Shown here: piece after piece, positions 7,801 to 15,118 of the stretch
How positions within the stretch are numbered: the stretch's first letter is position 1
How the letters are laid out: each line of letters begins with the position of its first letter
Source of the DNA: an uncultured Candidatus Saccharibacteria bacterium
Lineage (GTDB): Bacteria > Patescibacteriota > Saccharimonadia > Saccharimonadales > Saccharimonadaceae
DNA length: 33,973 nucleotides
Direction: 5' to 3'
Assembly: GCA_938039975.1 (NCBI GenBank)
Contig: CALHTM010000014.1
Coordinates: 1-33,973, forward strand
Position numbers and translations under genes: made by a program
Notes under the pieces: generated by a model
Seen by the model: the letters and a program-made list of their open reading frames with translations, nothing else
What the model was told of the DNA's origin: nothing
The model's database searches: none

Positions 7801-8136
7801 TATCATTTATGTACTGGGCAGTTGGATAGCATTGAACGCGAAACGGAAGTTGGCGATCCAGATATCATGATTGCTATAGTTAAGGAGCTAGGTTTCGTGC
7901 CGTTTTCGGATGTATCAAAGGCTCGCCAGACTGGCAAACTGAATGATGTGGAAGTATGTATCGACTCAGTGGAAGGTTTGGGCGACTTTATGGAATTAGA
8001 GCGATTAGCTGACGAGAATGCCGACCCTGCTGTTATAACCGATGATCTGTGGCGCATTATGGCGGAATTAGGCGTCAGCCGTCAAGATGAGGTGACTGAC
8101 GGTTATGATATTTTGATGAAAAAGTTGAGGGCATAG
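7801..8136 (+). pseudogene. 5'-truncated CYTH (class IV adenylate cyclase-like) gene
   Basis: The frame from 7801, directly after an in-frame TGA at 7798-7800, reads into a C-terminal CYTH/CyaB-like half: an RETEV block, KELGF, KARQTG, and VCIDSVEGLGDFMELERL. It lacks the N-terminal half with the ExExK motif and the Lys/Arg-rich strands that bind the triphosphate. CYTH proteins are normally about 170-190 residues; only about 104 remain from the first possible start (TTG at 7822). A TATCAT box lies at 7801-7806, but the CTG 7 nt after it is in another frame. It is most likely a gene remnant; a translated short form is possible. Confidence 0.6.
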
Positions 8137-8140
8137 TGTA

Positions 8141-8701
8141 ATGACCGAGCGTGTTTTGCCGAGAGGTGCTCGTCTGATTCCTCCGGAAGCGAAACTTGTT
8201 TTTAGAGGTGAGATTTACGAAGTACATCAATGGCCGCAAAAGATGCCTGATGGTAGCGTAAAAACTTTTGAAATGCTGCGCCGTTCAGACACTGTGATGG
8301 TCATTGCGCTTGACGAGGCTGGCGATGCGCTGGTAATCGACGAAAAGCAACCGGGCGGGATTGTCCGCAAGAACCATTTGCCAGTCGGCCGGGTTGACTC
8401 TAGTGACGAGTCGGTGCAAGCAGCGGCGCAGCGCGAATTTAGCGAAGAAACAGGCTGGATTTTTGCTAATTGGAGACCGCTAGATGTCGTGCAGATGGAA
8501 AAGAAAATCGAGTGGTTTACTTATTTGTTTCTGGCTACAGGAGCGTTACATCGAGCAGCGCAGCATCTTGATGCTGGCGAAAATATTACGGTTAAATCAG
8601 CACCCTTGGCAGAAGTACTGCATCAAGACAACGTGCTTCGGTATTTTCCGTGGCTTCGCGATGTTGAGTCGGCCGAAGATTTAACGCCTCGTGATTTTTG
8701 A
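8141..8701 (+). CDS. NUDIX hydrolase, ADP-ribose pyrophosphatase-like
   Basis: A 186-residue NUDIX protein. The region LPVGRVDSSDES followed by AAQREFSEETGW (about residues 80-106) is the Nudix box of the ADP-sugar pyrophosphatase group, in which the usual Gly spacing is changed by one extra residue but the REx2EE metal-binding core is kept. The N-terminal strand region resembles the group that cleaves ADP-ribose-type substrates. It is not closely similar to the other NUDIX gene of the window. It starts with the ATG 4 nt after the CYTH remnant. Confidence 0.85.
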   Translation: MTERVLPRGARLIPPEAKLVFRGEIYEVHQWPQKMPDGSVKTFEMLRRSDTVMVIALDEAGDALVIDEKQPGGIVRKNHLPVGRVDSSDESVQAAAQREFSEETGWIFANWRPLDVVQMEKKIEWFTYLFLATGALHRAAQHLDAGENITVKSAPLAEVLHQDNVLRYFPWLRDVESAEDLTPRDF

Positions 8702-8704
8702 AGC

Positions 8705-8727
8705 TAGCTACTGATTAAAAGTAGCTA
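8705..8727 (+). terminator. Inverted repeat after the NUDIX gene
   Basis: TAGCTAC (8705-8711) and GTAGCTA (8721-8727) form a 7-bp stem with a 9-nt loop just past the NUDIX stop codon and just upstream of the next promoter. There is no strong T run, so it could be a weak terminator or an operator. Confidence 0.4.
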
Positions 8728-8744
8728 TTGAGCTTAAAAAGCGC

Positions 8745-8750
8745 TATACT
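8745..8750 (+). promoter_or_regulatory. -10 box of the glutamine amidotransferase gene
   Basis: TATACT ends 7 nt before the ATG at 8758. A leaderless transcript is predicted. Confidence 0.5.
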
Positions 8751-8757
8751 AAGATTC

Positions 8758-9495
8758 ATGACAAAACCTTTTCTTCTTTTACAATCCCGTCCCGAGGACG
8801 AAGCGTCTGACGACGAATATGCAGCTTTTTTGAAATTTGGCGGTTTGCAGCCGGAGCAGCTGCAACGCTTACGGCTTGATCGCGGCGAGTTCTCGTCAGT
8901 TAATTTGGATGATTACAGCGGTATTTTTATGGGTGGCGGGCCGGCTAATTTTGCTTATCCGCCAGAGGAAAAATCGCCGGAACAATTGCAGTTTGAAGAT
9001 TATATCATGCCGCTGCTTCGCCGGATTACAACTGAGGATAAGCCGTTTTTAGGCACTTGCTTGGGTGTGGGGGCGCTGGTAACGGCGCTGGGCGGCCGGA
9101 CTGATTTCGATCATGGCGAGCCGGTTTGCGCGGTGGATATAAATTTGACGCCGGAAGCGCAGGACGATCCGCTGCTGGTTGGCTTGCCAGCTAGTTTTCG
9201 CGGCTTCGTCGGGCATAAAGAGGGGACAGATACGGCGCCGCCGAACAGCGTGGTGCTAGCGCGCTCTGCGGCCTGTATACAATTGCTGCGCGCCGGGAAA
9301 AATGTTTATGCGGCGCAATTCCATCCCGAGCTTGATGCTGACGGCTTGGCGCTGCGGATTAATATTTATAAGCACGCTGGCTATTTCGCGCCAGAGGAAG
9401 CTCAAGATCTGATCGATGCGGCGTACCGCGAATCGGAATTGGTAACCGAACCAGTCAAGATATTGCGGCGGTTCGTTGAAAAATACGCGGAATAG
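8758..9495 (+). CDS. Class I glutamine amidotransferase domain protein
   Basis: A 245-residue stand-alone GATase1 protein, like the glutaminase half of GMP synthetase (GuaA). It shows the nucleophile elbow GTCLGVG with Cys101 and the His189-x-Glu191 pair in QFHPEL, so the catalytic triad is complete. It should release ammonia from glutamine, or act as a peptidase-like relative; no synthetase domain is attached or adjacent. Extra residues after HPEL form a helical tail. The ATG at 8758 is preferred over a TTG at 8728 because a TATACT box ends 7 nt before it. Transcription converges with hsp20 across a shared terminator. Confidence 0.85.
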   Translation: MTKPFLLLQSRPEDEASDDEYAAFLKFGGLQPEQLQRLRLDRGEFSSVNLDDYSGIFMGGGPANFAYPPEEKSPEQLQFEDYIMPLLRRITTEDKPFLGTCLGVGALVTALGGRTDFDHGEPVCAVDINLTPEAQDDPLLVGLPASFRGFVGHKEGTDTAPPNSVVLARSAACIQLLRAGKNVYAAQFHPELDADGLALRINIYKHAGYFAPEEAQDLIDAAYRESELVTEPVKILRRFVEKYAE

Positions 9496-9538
9496 TTTGA
9501 CGCTTTCTAGATAAGCTGCGAAAACTTCCTCTTATTAT

Positions 9539-9570
9539 AAAAAGCCTCGGATAAAACCCGAGGCTTTTTT
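9539..9570. terminator. Bidirectional rho-independent terminator
   Basis: GCCTCGG (9544-9550) and CCGAGGC (9558-9564) form a 7-bp stem, flanked by an A run on the left and a T run on the right, so it works in both directions. It separates the convergent amidotransferase and hsp20 genes. Confidence 0.92.
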
Positions 9571-9593
9571 GGCAAGATAAAACTGAGAATAGT

Positions 9594-10034
9594 TTATTCT
9601 TTTTTCTTGCCGCGCGATTTGACGGCGATTTTTTTCGGCTCTGGCGCCGGCGTGACTGGAACGGTGACTTTCAAGACGCCGTCGTCCAGGTGCGCTTCGA
9701 TAGCGTCGGCGTCGGCGCGCTCTGGCAGCTGGACGCTGCGGTAGAAGCTGCTGCTCGACTCGCGTACGACGTATTTCTTGTCTTTATCTTCTTCCTTTTC
9801 GTGCCGCTGGGCTTGAATGACCAGATTGCCGTTTTCGACGGATATACTGACATCATCTTCGTTAAATTTCGGCAGGTGAACCTCGACGACTAGCGCGTTA
9901 TCTTTCATGTAAACATCAGTGGTAGGCAAACCGACCGAGCGCACTTGGCGCGGCATCCAGTTGTCGTCATTAAAGAAATGGCGCTGCAGGGCATCCATTT
10001 CGGCAAACGGGTCGAATCGAACGAGTTTACTCAT
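9594..10034 (-). CDS. hsp20: Small heat shock protein (Hsp20/alpha-crystallin)
   Basis: A 146-residue Hsp20 chaperone that holds unfolding proteins in the cytoplasm. The alpha-crystallin domain spans about residues 38-128 (TDVYMKDNALVVEVHLP, then a VSISVENGNLVI strand pair, and DDGVLKVTVPV near its end). The C-terminal tail is Lys-rich (KSRGKKKE) and lacks a clear IxI motif beyond KKIAV. An AAAGGAG Shine-Dalgarno stands 8 nt before the ATG. Upstream lies a consensus promoter overlapped by a perfect CIRCE-type repeat, so HrcA repression relieved by heat is expected. hrcA itself is not in the window. Confidence 0.95.
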   Translation of the reverse strand: MSKLVRFDPFAEMDALQRHFFNDDNWMPRQVRSVGLPTTDVYMKDNALVVEVHLPKFNEDDVSISVENGNLVIQAQRHEKEEDKDKKYVVRESSSSFYRSVQLPERADADAIEAHLDDGVLKVTVPVTPAPEPKKIAVKSRGKKKE

Positions 10035-10084
10035 TTGTATTACTCCTTTCGTTTATGATTTGGCGAGCTTTTGCTCTATATTTT

Positions 10085-10113
10085 ATTGTAATTGGTTGGC
10101 ACTCGCGTGTCAA
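10085..10113 (-). promoter_or_regulatory. hsp20 promoter
   Basis: On the minus strand TTGACA (10108-10113), a 17-nt spacer and TACAAT (10085-10090) form a near-consensus promoter for hsp20. The CIRCE repeat covers the -35 box and half the spacer. Confidence 0.85.
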
Positions 10114-10122
10114 GAGTGCCAA
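10096..10122. promoter_or_regulatory. CIRCE operator (HrcA site)
   Basis: TTGGCACTC, nine bases, then GAGTGCCAA: a perfect 9-9-9 inverted repeat. It differs from the family consensus TTAGCACTC-N9-GAGTGCTAA by one symmetric base pair. It lies on the hsp20 promoter. Confidence 0.92.
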
Positions 10123-10185
10123 ACATAAGTAGAATAACAGTAGTCTAGCGTGCCTCGAAGATTTCCCTGATTTTTCCACGGCAGT

Positions 10186-10224
10186 ACATACGCTATATAT
10201 AGTGGCACTATATATAGCGTATGT
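10186..10224. promoter_or_regulatory. 39-nt perfect palindrome, operator-like
   Basis: A 19-bp perfect inverted repeat (ACATACGCTATATATAGTG, one central G, then its complement) lies 20 nt upstream of the -10 box of the hypothetical gene at 10257, so its right arm covers the -35 position. It could bind a dimeric regulator or fold as a terminator-like hairpin, but no T run follows. Confidence 0.75.
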
Positions 10225-10244
10225 GTAGCTTTGTCTAAATACGG

Positions 10245-10250
10245 TACAAT
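10245..10250 (+). promoter_or_regulatory. -10 box of the hypothetical gene at 10257
   Basis: TACAAT ends 6 nt before the ATG. A leaderless mRNA is predicted. Confidence 0.5.
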
Positions 10251-10256
10251 AGATGT

Positions 10257-10847
10257 ATGGGATGGTTGCGTGATTTAATTTTTGGCGAGCCGGATGGTGA
10301 TGACGAATATTTGGCGCGTCTTAATAATAATGATATGGTCTCGCCGCAAGATAATCGCGGCAGTAGGGACGAAAATAACTTCGATAAAGACACTTCAGGG
10401 GTTGCTGCAGATACTAGGAAGTCAGACAGTAAGCCTCAGCCCGATCAATATCACTCGGCTAACGGGCAGAAAGTGATTCCCGAGATAGAGGTTGAGCGCA
10501 CCGAGGCGCATCCGTCGGGCGACAATAAGTACCTCGAGGTGTGGGCGCATATTCGCAACCACGCGAGCTTTGACGTGGAGCTTGACAAGTATGAGATATT
10601 AGGGCAGCGAGGCGACTTGAATAAATTTCTCAAGCCAGGCGAGATTTTTGAGCTGCGTTTGTATCGCGGGCCGATGCCGCAGAGCGATTCAGTACGCAAA
10701 ATGTATATTCAGTACAAGATTGTTGGTACGGGCGACTATTTTCAGGCTGATCACATGATAGAGTATAAATATGAACAAGATAATCGCGGCAACAAGTGGT
10801 ATATGCCAGACGAGCTGAAGCTGCTGCGGCCAGTCCGCGATATTTAG
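10257..10847 (+). CDS. Conserved-looking hypothetical protein
   Basis: A 196-residue protein that I do not recognise. It begins with a short hydrophobic stretch (MGWLRDLIFG), then a polar, Asp/Asn/Ser-rich, probably disordered segment to about residue 75. A compact beta-rich domain follows to the end (YLEVWAHIRNHASFDVELDKY, LKPGEIFELRLYRG, YIQYKIVGTGDYFQAD). The domain looks like a single beta-sandwich that could bind a ligand or partner; this is only an impression. No signal peptide or full membrane helix is visible. It sits between a strong palindrome and the RNase HI gene, whose GTG follows 14 nt after its stop codon. Confidence 0.75.
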   Translation: MGWLRDLIFGEPDGDDEYLARLNNNDMVSPQDNRGSRDENNFDKDTSGVAADTRKSDSKPQPDQYHSANGQKVIPEIEVERTEAHPSGDNKYLEVWAHIRNHASFDVELDKYEILGQRGDLNKFLKPGEIFELRLYRGPMPQSDSVRKMYIQYKIVGTGDYFQADHMIEYKYEQDNRGNKWYMPDELKLLRPVRDI

Positions 10848-10861
10848 AAGGCAGGGAAGAA

Positions 10862-11281
10862 GTGAGAGTATTTTTTACAGATGGCAGCGCTAGCCCAAAT
10901 CCGGGCCCAGGCGGCTACGCGGTGATTGAAAACGGCCAGCCGGTAGCTTTGGGCAGCGAAGACGGACAGACGACAAATATTCGCATGGAGGGCATGGCGC
11001 TGATTGCAGCGATGGAGCTAGCTGGCGATGAGCCGTGCGAAATTCATAGCGATAGCGAATTTTGGATCAATGTGTTAACCAAGTGGGCGCCAGGCTGGGC
11101 TGCTAAAGGTTGGCGTAAAAAAGGCGGCGAAATTAAGAATATTGATCTCGTGCAGCAAGCGTACGCGCTTTACCAATCGGTACAGCCGAAGCTGGTTTGG
11201 GTGCGCGGCCACGTCGGCCACGAGCAGAACGAGTTAGCGGATGAGTGGGCGAACAAAGCGCGGGCTGGCGTTCGTCTATAG
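10862..11281 (+). CDS. rnhA: Ribonuclease HI
   Basis: A 139-residue RNase H that cuts the RNA strand of RNA-DNA hybrids, serving replication and R-loop removal. The catalytic acids are visible as Asp7 (FFTDGSASPNPGPGGYA), Glu43 (RMEGMALIAAME), Asp64 (IHSDSEFWI) and Asp127 (NELADEWA), with the RGH motif before the last one. I chose the GTG at 10862 because the first strand starts there and AGGGAAG stands upstream; a longer frame from 10796 would overlap the previous gene and adds no family sequence. It is probably cotranscribed with the hypothetical gene before it. Confidence 0.92.
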   Translation: MRVFFTDGSASPNPGPGGYAVIENGQPVALGSEDGQTTNIRMEGMALIAAMELAGDEPCEIHSDSEFWINVLTKWAPGWAAKGWRKKGGEIKNIDLVQQAYALYQSVQPKLVWVRGHVGHEQNELADEWANKARAGVRL

Positions 11282-11335
11282 CGAGAGCCTTGGCTGTTTT
11301 TGCTGTCAATCTAGATTCGGCGGGGTGGGGCGTGT

Positions 11336-11341
11336 TATAAT
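11336..11341 (+). promoter_or_regulatory. -10 box of the metK leader
   Basis: TATAAT lies 17 nt before the riboswitch P1 stem. The -35 region is not convincing. Confidence 0.5.
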
Positions 11342-11358
11342 GAACTTGTTAATAATTT

Positions 11359-11457
11359 AATATCCAGAGTGCGACGAGGGACTGGCCTGATGACTCGCCG
11401 GCAACCTGCTTTTGCAGCAAGGTGCTAATTCCAGCCTGCTTGACCAGGAGAGATATT
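11359..11457 (+). ncRNA. SAM-I (S-box) riboswitch
   Basis: The core GAGGGACTGGCCTGATGA, then CCGGCAACC and GGTGCTAATTCC, ending in GAGAGATA, matches the S-box consensus in order and spacing. P1 pairs AATATC (11359-11364) with GATATT (11452-11457). It lies directly upstream of metK and would lower MetK synthesis when S-adenosylmethionine is abundant. Confidence 0.93.
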
Positions 11458-11467
11458 GTCTTTGCGG

Positions 11468-11511
11468 CTCCTTTCTTGGCCTTGTAGCGGGGCAGATAGA
11501 AAGGAGTTTTT
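11468..11511 (+). promoter_or_regulatory. Riboswitch expression platform: Shine-Dalgarno-sequestering hairpin
   Basis: CTCCTTTCT (11468-11476) is the exact complement of AGAAAGGAG (11498-11506), which is the metK Shine-Dalgarno. Five T residues follow before the ATG, so the hairpin could block translation, end transcription, or both. AGGAG in the aptamer (11446-11450) could instead pair with CTCCT and free the ribosome site. Confidence 0.75.
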
Positions 11512-12507
11512 ATGTCTGTAGAACCTAATAATCAAGCAGTATATCGTACGGCCGAGAGCGTTTCGCCGAAACATCCGGACAAGATTTGCGACCAAATCAG
11601 CGACGCTATTCTGGACGCGTATCTTGCCAAAGACCCGCAAGCCCGAGTGGCGATTGAAGCTTGCGGCGGCCATGGCGCACTGTTTCTAACCGGCGAAGTA
11701 TCGTCGAGCGAGCTAGTTGACGTCAAGCAGATTGCGCGGCGGCTGGCTGGCGACGACGTGGAAATTATTGAGCGGATTGCACGCCAGAGCCCAGAGATTG
11801 CTCAGGGCGTGGACGCGGGCGGTGCTGGCGATCAAGGGGTGATGATTGGTTATGCTTGTGCTGAGACGCCAGAATTGTTGCCGCTAGAATATGCTTTGGC
11901 GCGGGCCTTGAATCGCTTTTTGTATGAGAAATGGCCGTATGACGGCAAAACGCAGGTGACGACTTATGGCGGCCAGATTGCGGCGATTGTTGCCAGCTTC
12001 CAGAATGCGCCGCACGACGAGCTGGCAGCAGCAGTACGGCAGTGGTTTGCGCAGCAAAAATATGTGGCAGGTGATTTTGATGGCATTTCTCTGCATATAA
12101 ATCCGGCAGGCGATTGGCAAATTGGCGGTTTCGCGGCGGACGCTGGTTTGACCGGGCGCAAATTAGCAGTTGATAATTATGGCCCGCGGATTCCGCTAGG
12201 CGGCGGGGCGTTTAGCGGCAAGGACGCCACTAAGGTCGATCGCAGCGGTGCCTATATGGCGCGGCGGGTCGCAGTTGATTATCTTAAAAAGTTTGCAGCT
12301 CAGGAAGTGTTGGTGCGCTTGGCGTACGCAATTGGCCACGACCAGCCGGTTGAGGCTACAGCGGTAGTTGACGGCGTTGAGCAGCCAATCGCCGGCTATG
12401 ATCTCAGTCCAGCGGGTATTATTGATAAGTTGCAGCTGGCTCGTCCGCAATACGAACCAACAGCGCGCTACGGTCATTTTGGTAACGGCTTTGCTTGGGA
12501 TAAGTAG
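11512..12507 (+). CDS. metK: S-adenosylmethionine synthetase
   Basis: Makes S-adenosylmethionine from methionine and ATP in the cytoplasm. The 331-residue protein shows the N-terminal ESVSPKHPDK motif (His21), the GGAGDQGVMIGYA signature, and the GGGAFSGKDATKVDRSGAYMARR P-loop-like block that binds phosphates. It is shorter than typical bacterial MetK (about 380-400 residues), mainly through trimmed loops; all core motifs are present, so it should be active. AGAAAGGAG stands 5 nt before the ATG and is the target of the riboswitch hairpin. Confidence 0.95.
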   Translation: MSVEPNNQAVYRTAESVSPKHPDKICDQISDAILDAYLAKDPQARVAIEACGGHGALFLTGEVSSSELVDVKQIARRLAGDDVEIIERIARQSPEIAQGVDAGGAGDQGVMIGYACAETPELLPLEYALARALNRFLYEKWPYDGKTQVTTYGGQIAAIVASFQNAPHDELAAAVRQWFAQQKYVAGDFDGISLHINPAGDWQIGGFAADAGLTGRKLAVDNYGPRIPLGGGAFSGKDATKVDRSGAYMARRVAVDYLKKFAAQEVLVRLAYAIGHDQPVEATAVVDGVEQPIAGYDLSPAGIIDKLQLARPQYEPTARYGHFGNGFAWDK

Positions 12508-12524
12508 TCCCGCGCCTTAAGTTG

Positions 12525-12530
12525 TATAAT
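12525..12530 (+). promoter_or_regulatory. -10 box of the PIF1-like helicase gene
   Basis: TATAAT ends 7 nt before the GTG at 12538, predicting a leaderless mRNA that begins with GTG. Confidence 0.5.
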
Positions 12531-12537
12531 AAGGGTA

Positions 12538-14073
12538 GTGAAGCAAGATTTAGCCTTAGAAATATTATTGAGCGGCGAAAGCGCACTGCTGACCGGCCCG
12601 GCAGGAACGGGTAAGACTTTTGTGCTGAATCAATTCATCAACTTGAGCAAGGCTAGCGGCAAATATGTCTCGGTGACGGCGACGACCGGGCTAGCGGCGA
12701 CGCATTTGGGCGGCGCGACGATTCATGCTTGGGCGGGTATTGGCGTTAGCGACCGCCTGCCGAATGGTTTTGCCGAGCATGTCAGCAAAAGCCGCCGCGA
12801 AATTATCGAAAAAACCGATGTCTTGATTATTGATGAAATTAGCATGCTGCACGATTACCGCTTGGACATGGTTGACGAAGTTTGCCGTTTAGTACGCAAG
12901 AGAGTCGACGAGCCGTTCGGCGGCATCCAAGTGGTGCTTTCTGGCGATTTCTTTCAGTTGCCACCGGTTAATCGAGCGCAAGGCCGCGAGGGCGGTTTTG
13001 TAGTGAATTCATCGGCGTGGCGCGAGCTTGATCCGACGGTATTGTATCTGAGCGAGCAGTTTCGCCAGCGCGACGGCGATACGCTGCTAGAAATCTTGAC
13101 AGCGATGCGAGCCGGCGATTTGCGCCGCCACCATGCCGAACAGCTGTTAGAGCGGACCGAATTTCAGCCGCCAGCCGGGGCAGATTTGACAGAGCTGCAT
13201 ACCGTGAACGTTGATGTCGATAGAATTAATCAAGCCAGGCTGGCTGAATTGCCAGGCGACGAGGTGCTGTATCAACGCCACACTACTGGTAGTAACAACT
13301 ACGTTGATAATTTGCAGCGCAGCGTACTAGCACCAGAGGTACTGACACTTAAAATAGGCGCATTAGTGATGGCGGTCAAAAACGATCAGGCGCGGCGTTA
13401 TGCTAATGGTAGTATCGGCATGGTGGTCGATTTCGAGCCAGCGACGGATTATCCGGTAGTGGAGTTTCGTAATGGCCGGACGGTGACCATGCAGCCTGAT
13501 ACTTGGGAGTTGCGCGATGGGACGCGCAAACGAGCTAGCATTAGCCAAGTTCCGTTGCGTTTGGCGTGGGCGATTACTGTCCACAAGAGCCAAGGCATGA
13601 CACTGGATAGCGCGCGAATTGACCTCCGCAAAGCTTTTGTGCCGGGTATGGGCTATGTGGCGCTTAGCCGGGTGCGCGATATTGATAACCTGTATTTGAC
13701 GGGTATTAATCGTATGGCTTTGCAGATGAGCGATGAAGCTTATATGATCGATGAGCAGCTGCGCACGCGGGCGGCAGATGATGCTAAAAAGTTCGCGTAC
13801 TTACAACCAAAAGCCGACAAACGCGCGGCCGGTGAACTTAAACCCGCCAAAAAAGCGAACAGCGCCAATTCTAACTGGTCGGCCAAAATCGCTAAAATGC
13901 GCCAGACTTATCCTAATGCTTATAAACCATGGATTAAGGCTGATGACGATGAATTGCGTCAAATGTTCGTCAACGGCGAAAGTATTGCTGCGATGAGCCA
14001 GAAACTCGGCCGCCATCACGGTTCAATCAAAATGCGTTTGCAAAAACATTTTGGCGAGGATGCCGTGCAATAG
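12538..14073 (+). CDS. PIF1/RecD-like superfamily 1B DNA helicase
   Basis: A 511-residue helicase. Motifs in order are Walker A (TGPAGTGKTF, residues 19-28), a motif Ia-like TATTGLAATHLGG, Walker B (LIIDEISML), motif III (VVLSGDFFQLPPV), and the C-terminal ITVHKSQGMTLD and GYVALSRVRD. This is the PIF1-like arrangement, known for unwinding G-quadruplexes and forked DNA. After a Lys/Ala-rich linker (about residues 415-440) comes a short C-terminal domain with WIKADDDELRQMF and a recognition-helix-like IAAMSQKLGRHHGSIKMRL, resembling a helix-turn-helix. The start is a GTG 7 nt after a TATAAT. Confidence 0.9.
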   Translation: MKQDLALEILLSGESALLTGPAGTGKTFVLNQFINLSKASGKYVSVTATTGLAATHLGGATIHAWAGIGVSDRLPNGFAEHVSKSRREIIEKTDVLIIDEISMLHDYRLDMVDEVCRLVRKRVDEPFGGIQVVLSGDFFQLPPVNRAQGREGGFVVNSSAWRELDPTVLYLSEQFRQRDGDTLLEILTAMRAGDLRRHHAEQLLERTEFQPPAGADLTELHTVNVDVDRINQARLAELPGDEVLYQRHTTGSNNYVDNLQRSVLAPEVLTLKIGALVMAVKNDQARRYANGSIGMVVDFEPATDYPVVEFRNGRTVTMQPDTWELRDGTRKRASISQVPLRLAWAITVHKSQGMTLDSARIDLRKAFVPGMGYVALSRVRDIDNLYLTGINRMALQMSDEAYMIDEQLRTRAADDAKKFAYLQPKADKRAAGELKPAKKANSANSNWSAKIAKMRQTYPNAYKPWIKADDDELRQMFVNGESIAAMSQKLGRHHGSIKMRLQKHFGEDAVQ

Positions 14074-14097
14074 TAGAATAGCGTCTAATAATTGTAG

Positions 14098-14103
14098 TAG
14101 AAT
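14098..14103 (+). promoter_or_regulatory. -10 box of the KwaB-like gene
   Basis: TAGAAT ends 7 nt before the ATG at 14111. Confidence 0.45.
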
Positions 14104-14110
14104 ATATATC

Positions 14111-15118
14111 ATGAATAATGACCAATCAACACCGGCTGATGACCAGCCGCCAGAGCCAACTGATATTTTCCTCTGGGCGAACCAAGCTGATGCGCATAAG
14201 GACGAGCTCGAAATCGACTTATTTCTATTTACGAAGGGCTACACTGTCTACGCCACTAATTACGCCAAGGAGCTCAAGGCGCAGCTCAAGGTATTATTCC
14301 TTTACGATATGATTAGCCAGGTGCAAACTGGTGCTGCTACTGGTATGGCAGTGCGCGACTTTGAAGCGGCCGCTGCTGAGGATAATGTGTTGGAGCGTAC
14401 TACCTTGGACCGGGTAGATCATGCGCAAGAGGTGATTGAGCAGATTCGCTACGGCGAGGAAACGCTAGAGGTGTTCCGCGAAGGCGACCATGAGTTCAAG
14501 AAGGTCAAGGGGATCGTAGCGCGTTTCAGCCGCCAGGGGGCCGAGCCGTTTTTCGTGGCTAAGATTTTACCACAGTCGCAAGTGCTTAAAGGTGCAACCG
14601 CTTGGATGTATAACGGCGATTCGTTTCAACCGTTCAGTGCTGATGTCGGCCTAAAAATTACGCCAGATAATCAAGTGTTGATTGCCGGCGGCGATATTTT
14701 TGCCTTTAACGAGCCGAAATTTATCCGTTTGTTTGGTTACGATGCTAAGCAGTTCGCTGTTGCCGAGGAAAAAATTGCTGAAATCGAGAAAAATTTCAAG
14801 TTAAAGTTCCCTGAAGGCATGAATTTCGATGCGTTGGTGCGCGATACTAAATCGTTAGTAACTAAGCTGCAAAAAGTCGACGTCGGTCTGGTGACGCAGG
14901 ATCAGGTTATCGAGCAGGCTGACGAAATGGGCCTAGAACTGATGACTGACGACGCTACTGGCCAGATTATTATTATGGATGCCAAGGATGCGGCTAAATT
15001 CGTTAACTTGCTAAATGATGACTATATGACTAGCGATATGACTGGTATTAAATACGAATTAAAAGGCAAGAAGGAGCTGCGCGGCGACAGCGGAGTGAAT
15101 ACGCCAGAAGGGGAATGA
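14111..15118 (+). CDS. DUF4868 / KwaB-like protein (tentative)
   Basis: A 335-residue soluble protein. The middle (VKGIVARFSR, then WMYNGDSFQPF and DIFAFNEPKFIRLFGYDAKQF), the helical stretch DTKSLVTKLQKV and the closing block FVNLLNDDYMTSDMTGIKY resemble DUF4868, the family of the Kiwa anti-phage protein KwaB. I judge this by eye only. No KwaA-like membrane protein is next to it; instead its stop codon overlaps the start of the YvcK-like gene (ATGA), so the two are translationally coupled. A defence role is therefore unproven and a housekeeping role is possible. The ATG at 14111 is preferred over upstream codons because of the TAGAAT box 7 nt before it. Confidence 0.5.
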   Translation: MNNDQSTPADDQPPEPTDIFLWANQADAHKDELEIDLFLFTKGYTVYATNYAKELKAQLKVLFLYDMISQVQTGAATGMAVRDFEAAAAEDNVLERTTLDRVDHAQEVIEQIRYGEETLEVFREGDHEFKKVKGIVARFSRQGAEPFFVAKILPQSQVLKGATAWMYNGDSFQPFSADVGLKITPDNQVLIAGGDIFAFNEPKFIRLFGYDAKQFAVAEEKIAEIEKNFKLKFPEGMNFDALVRDTKSLVTKLQKVDVGLVTQDQVIEQADEMGLELMTDDATGQIIIMDAKDAAKFVNLLNDDYMTSDMTGIKYELKGKKELRGDSGVNTPEGE

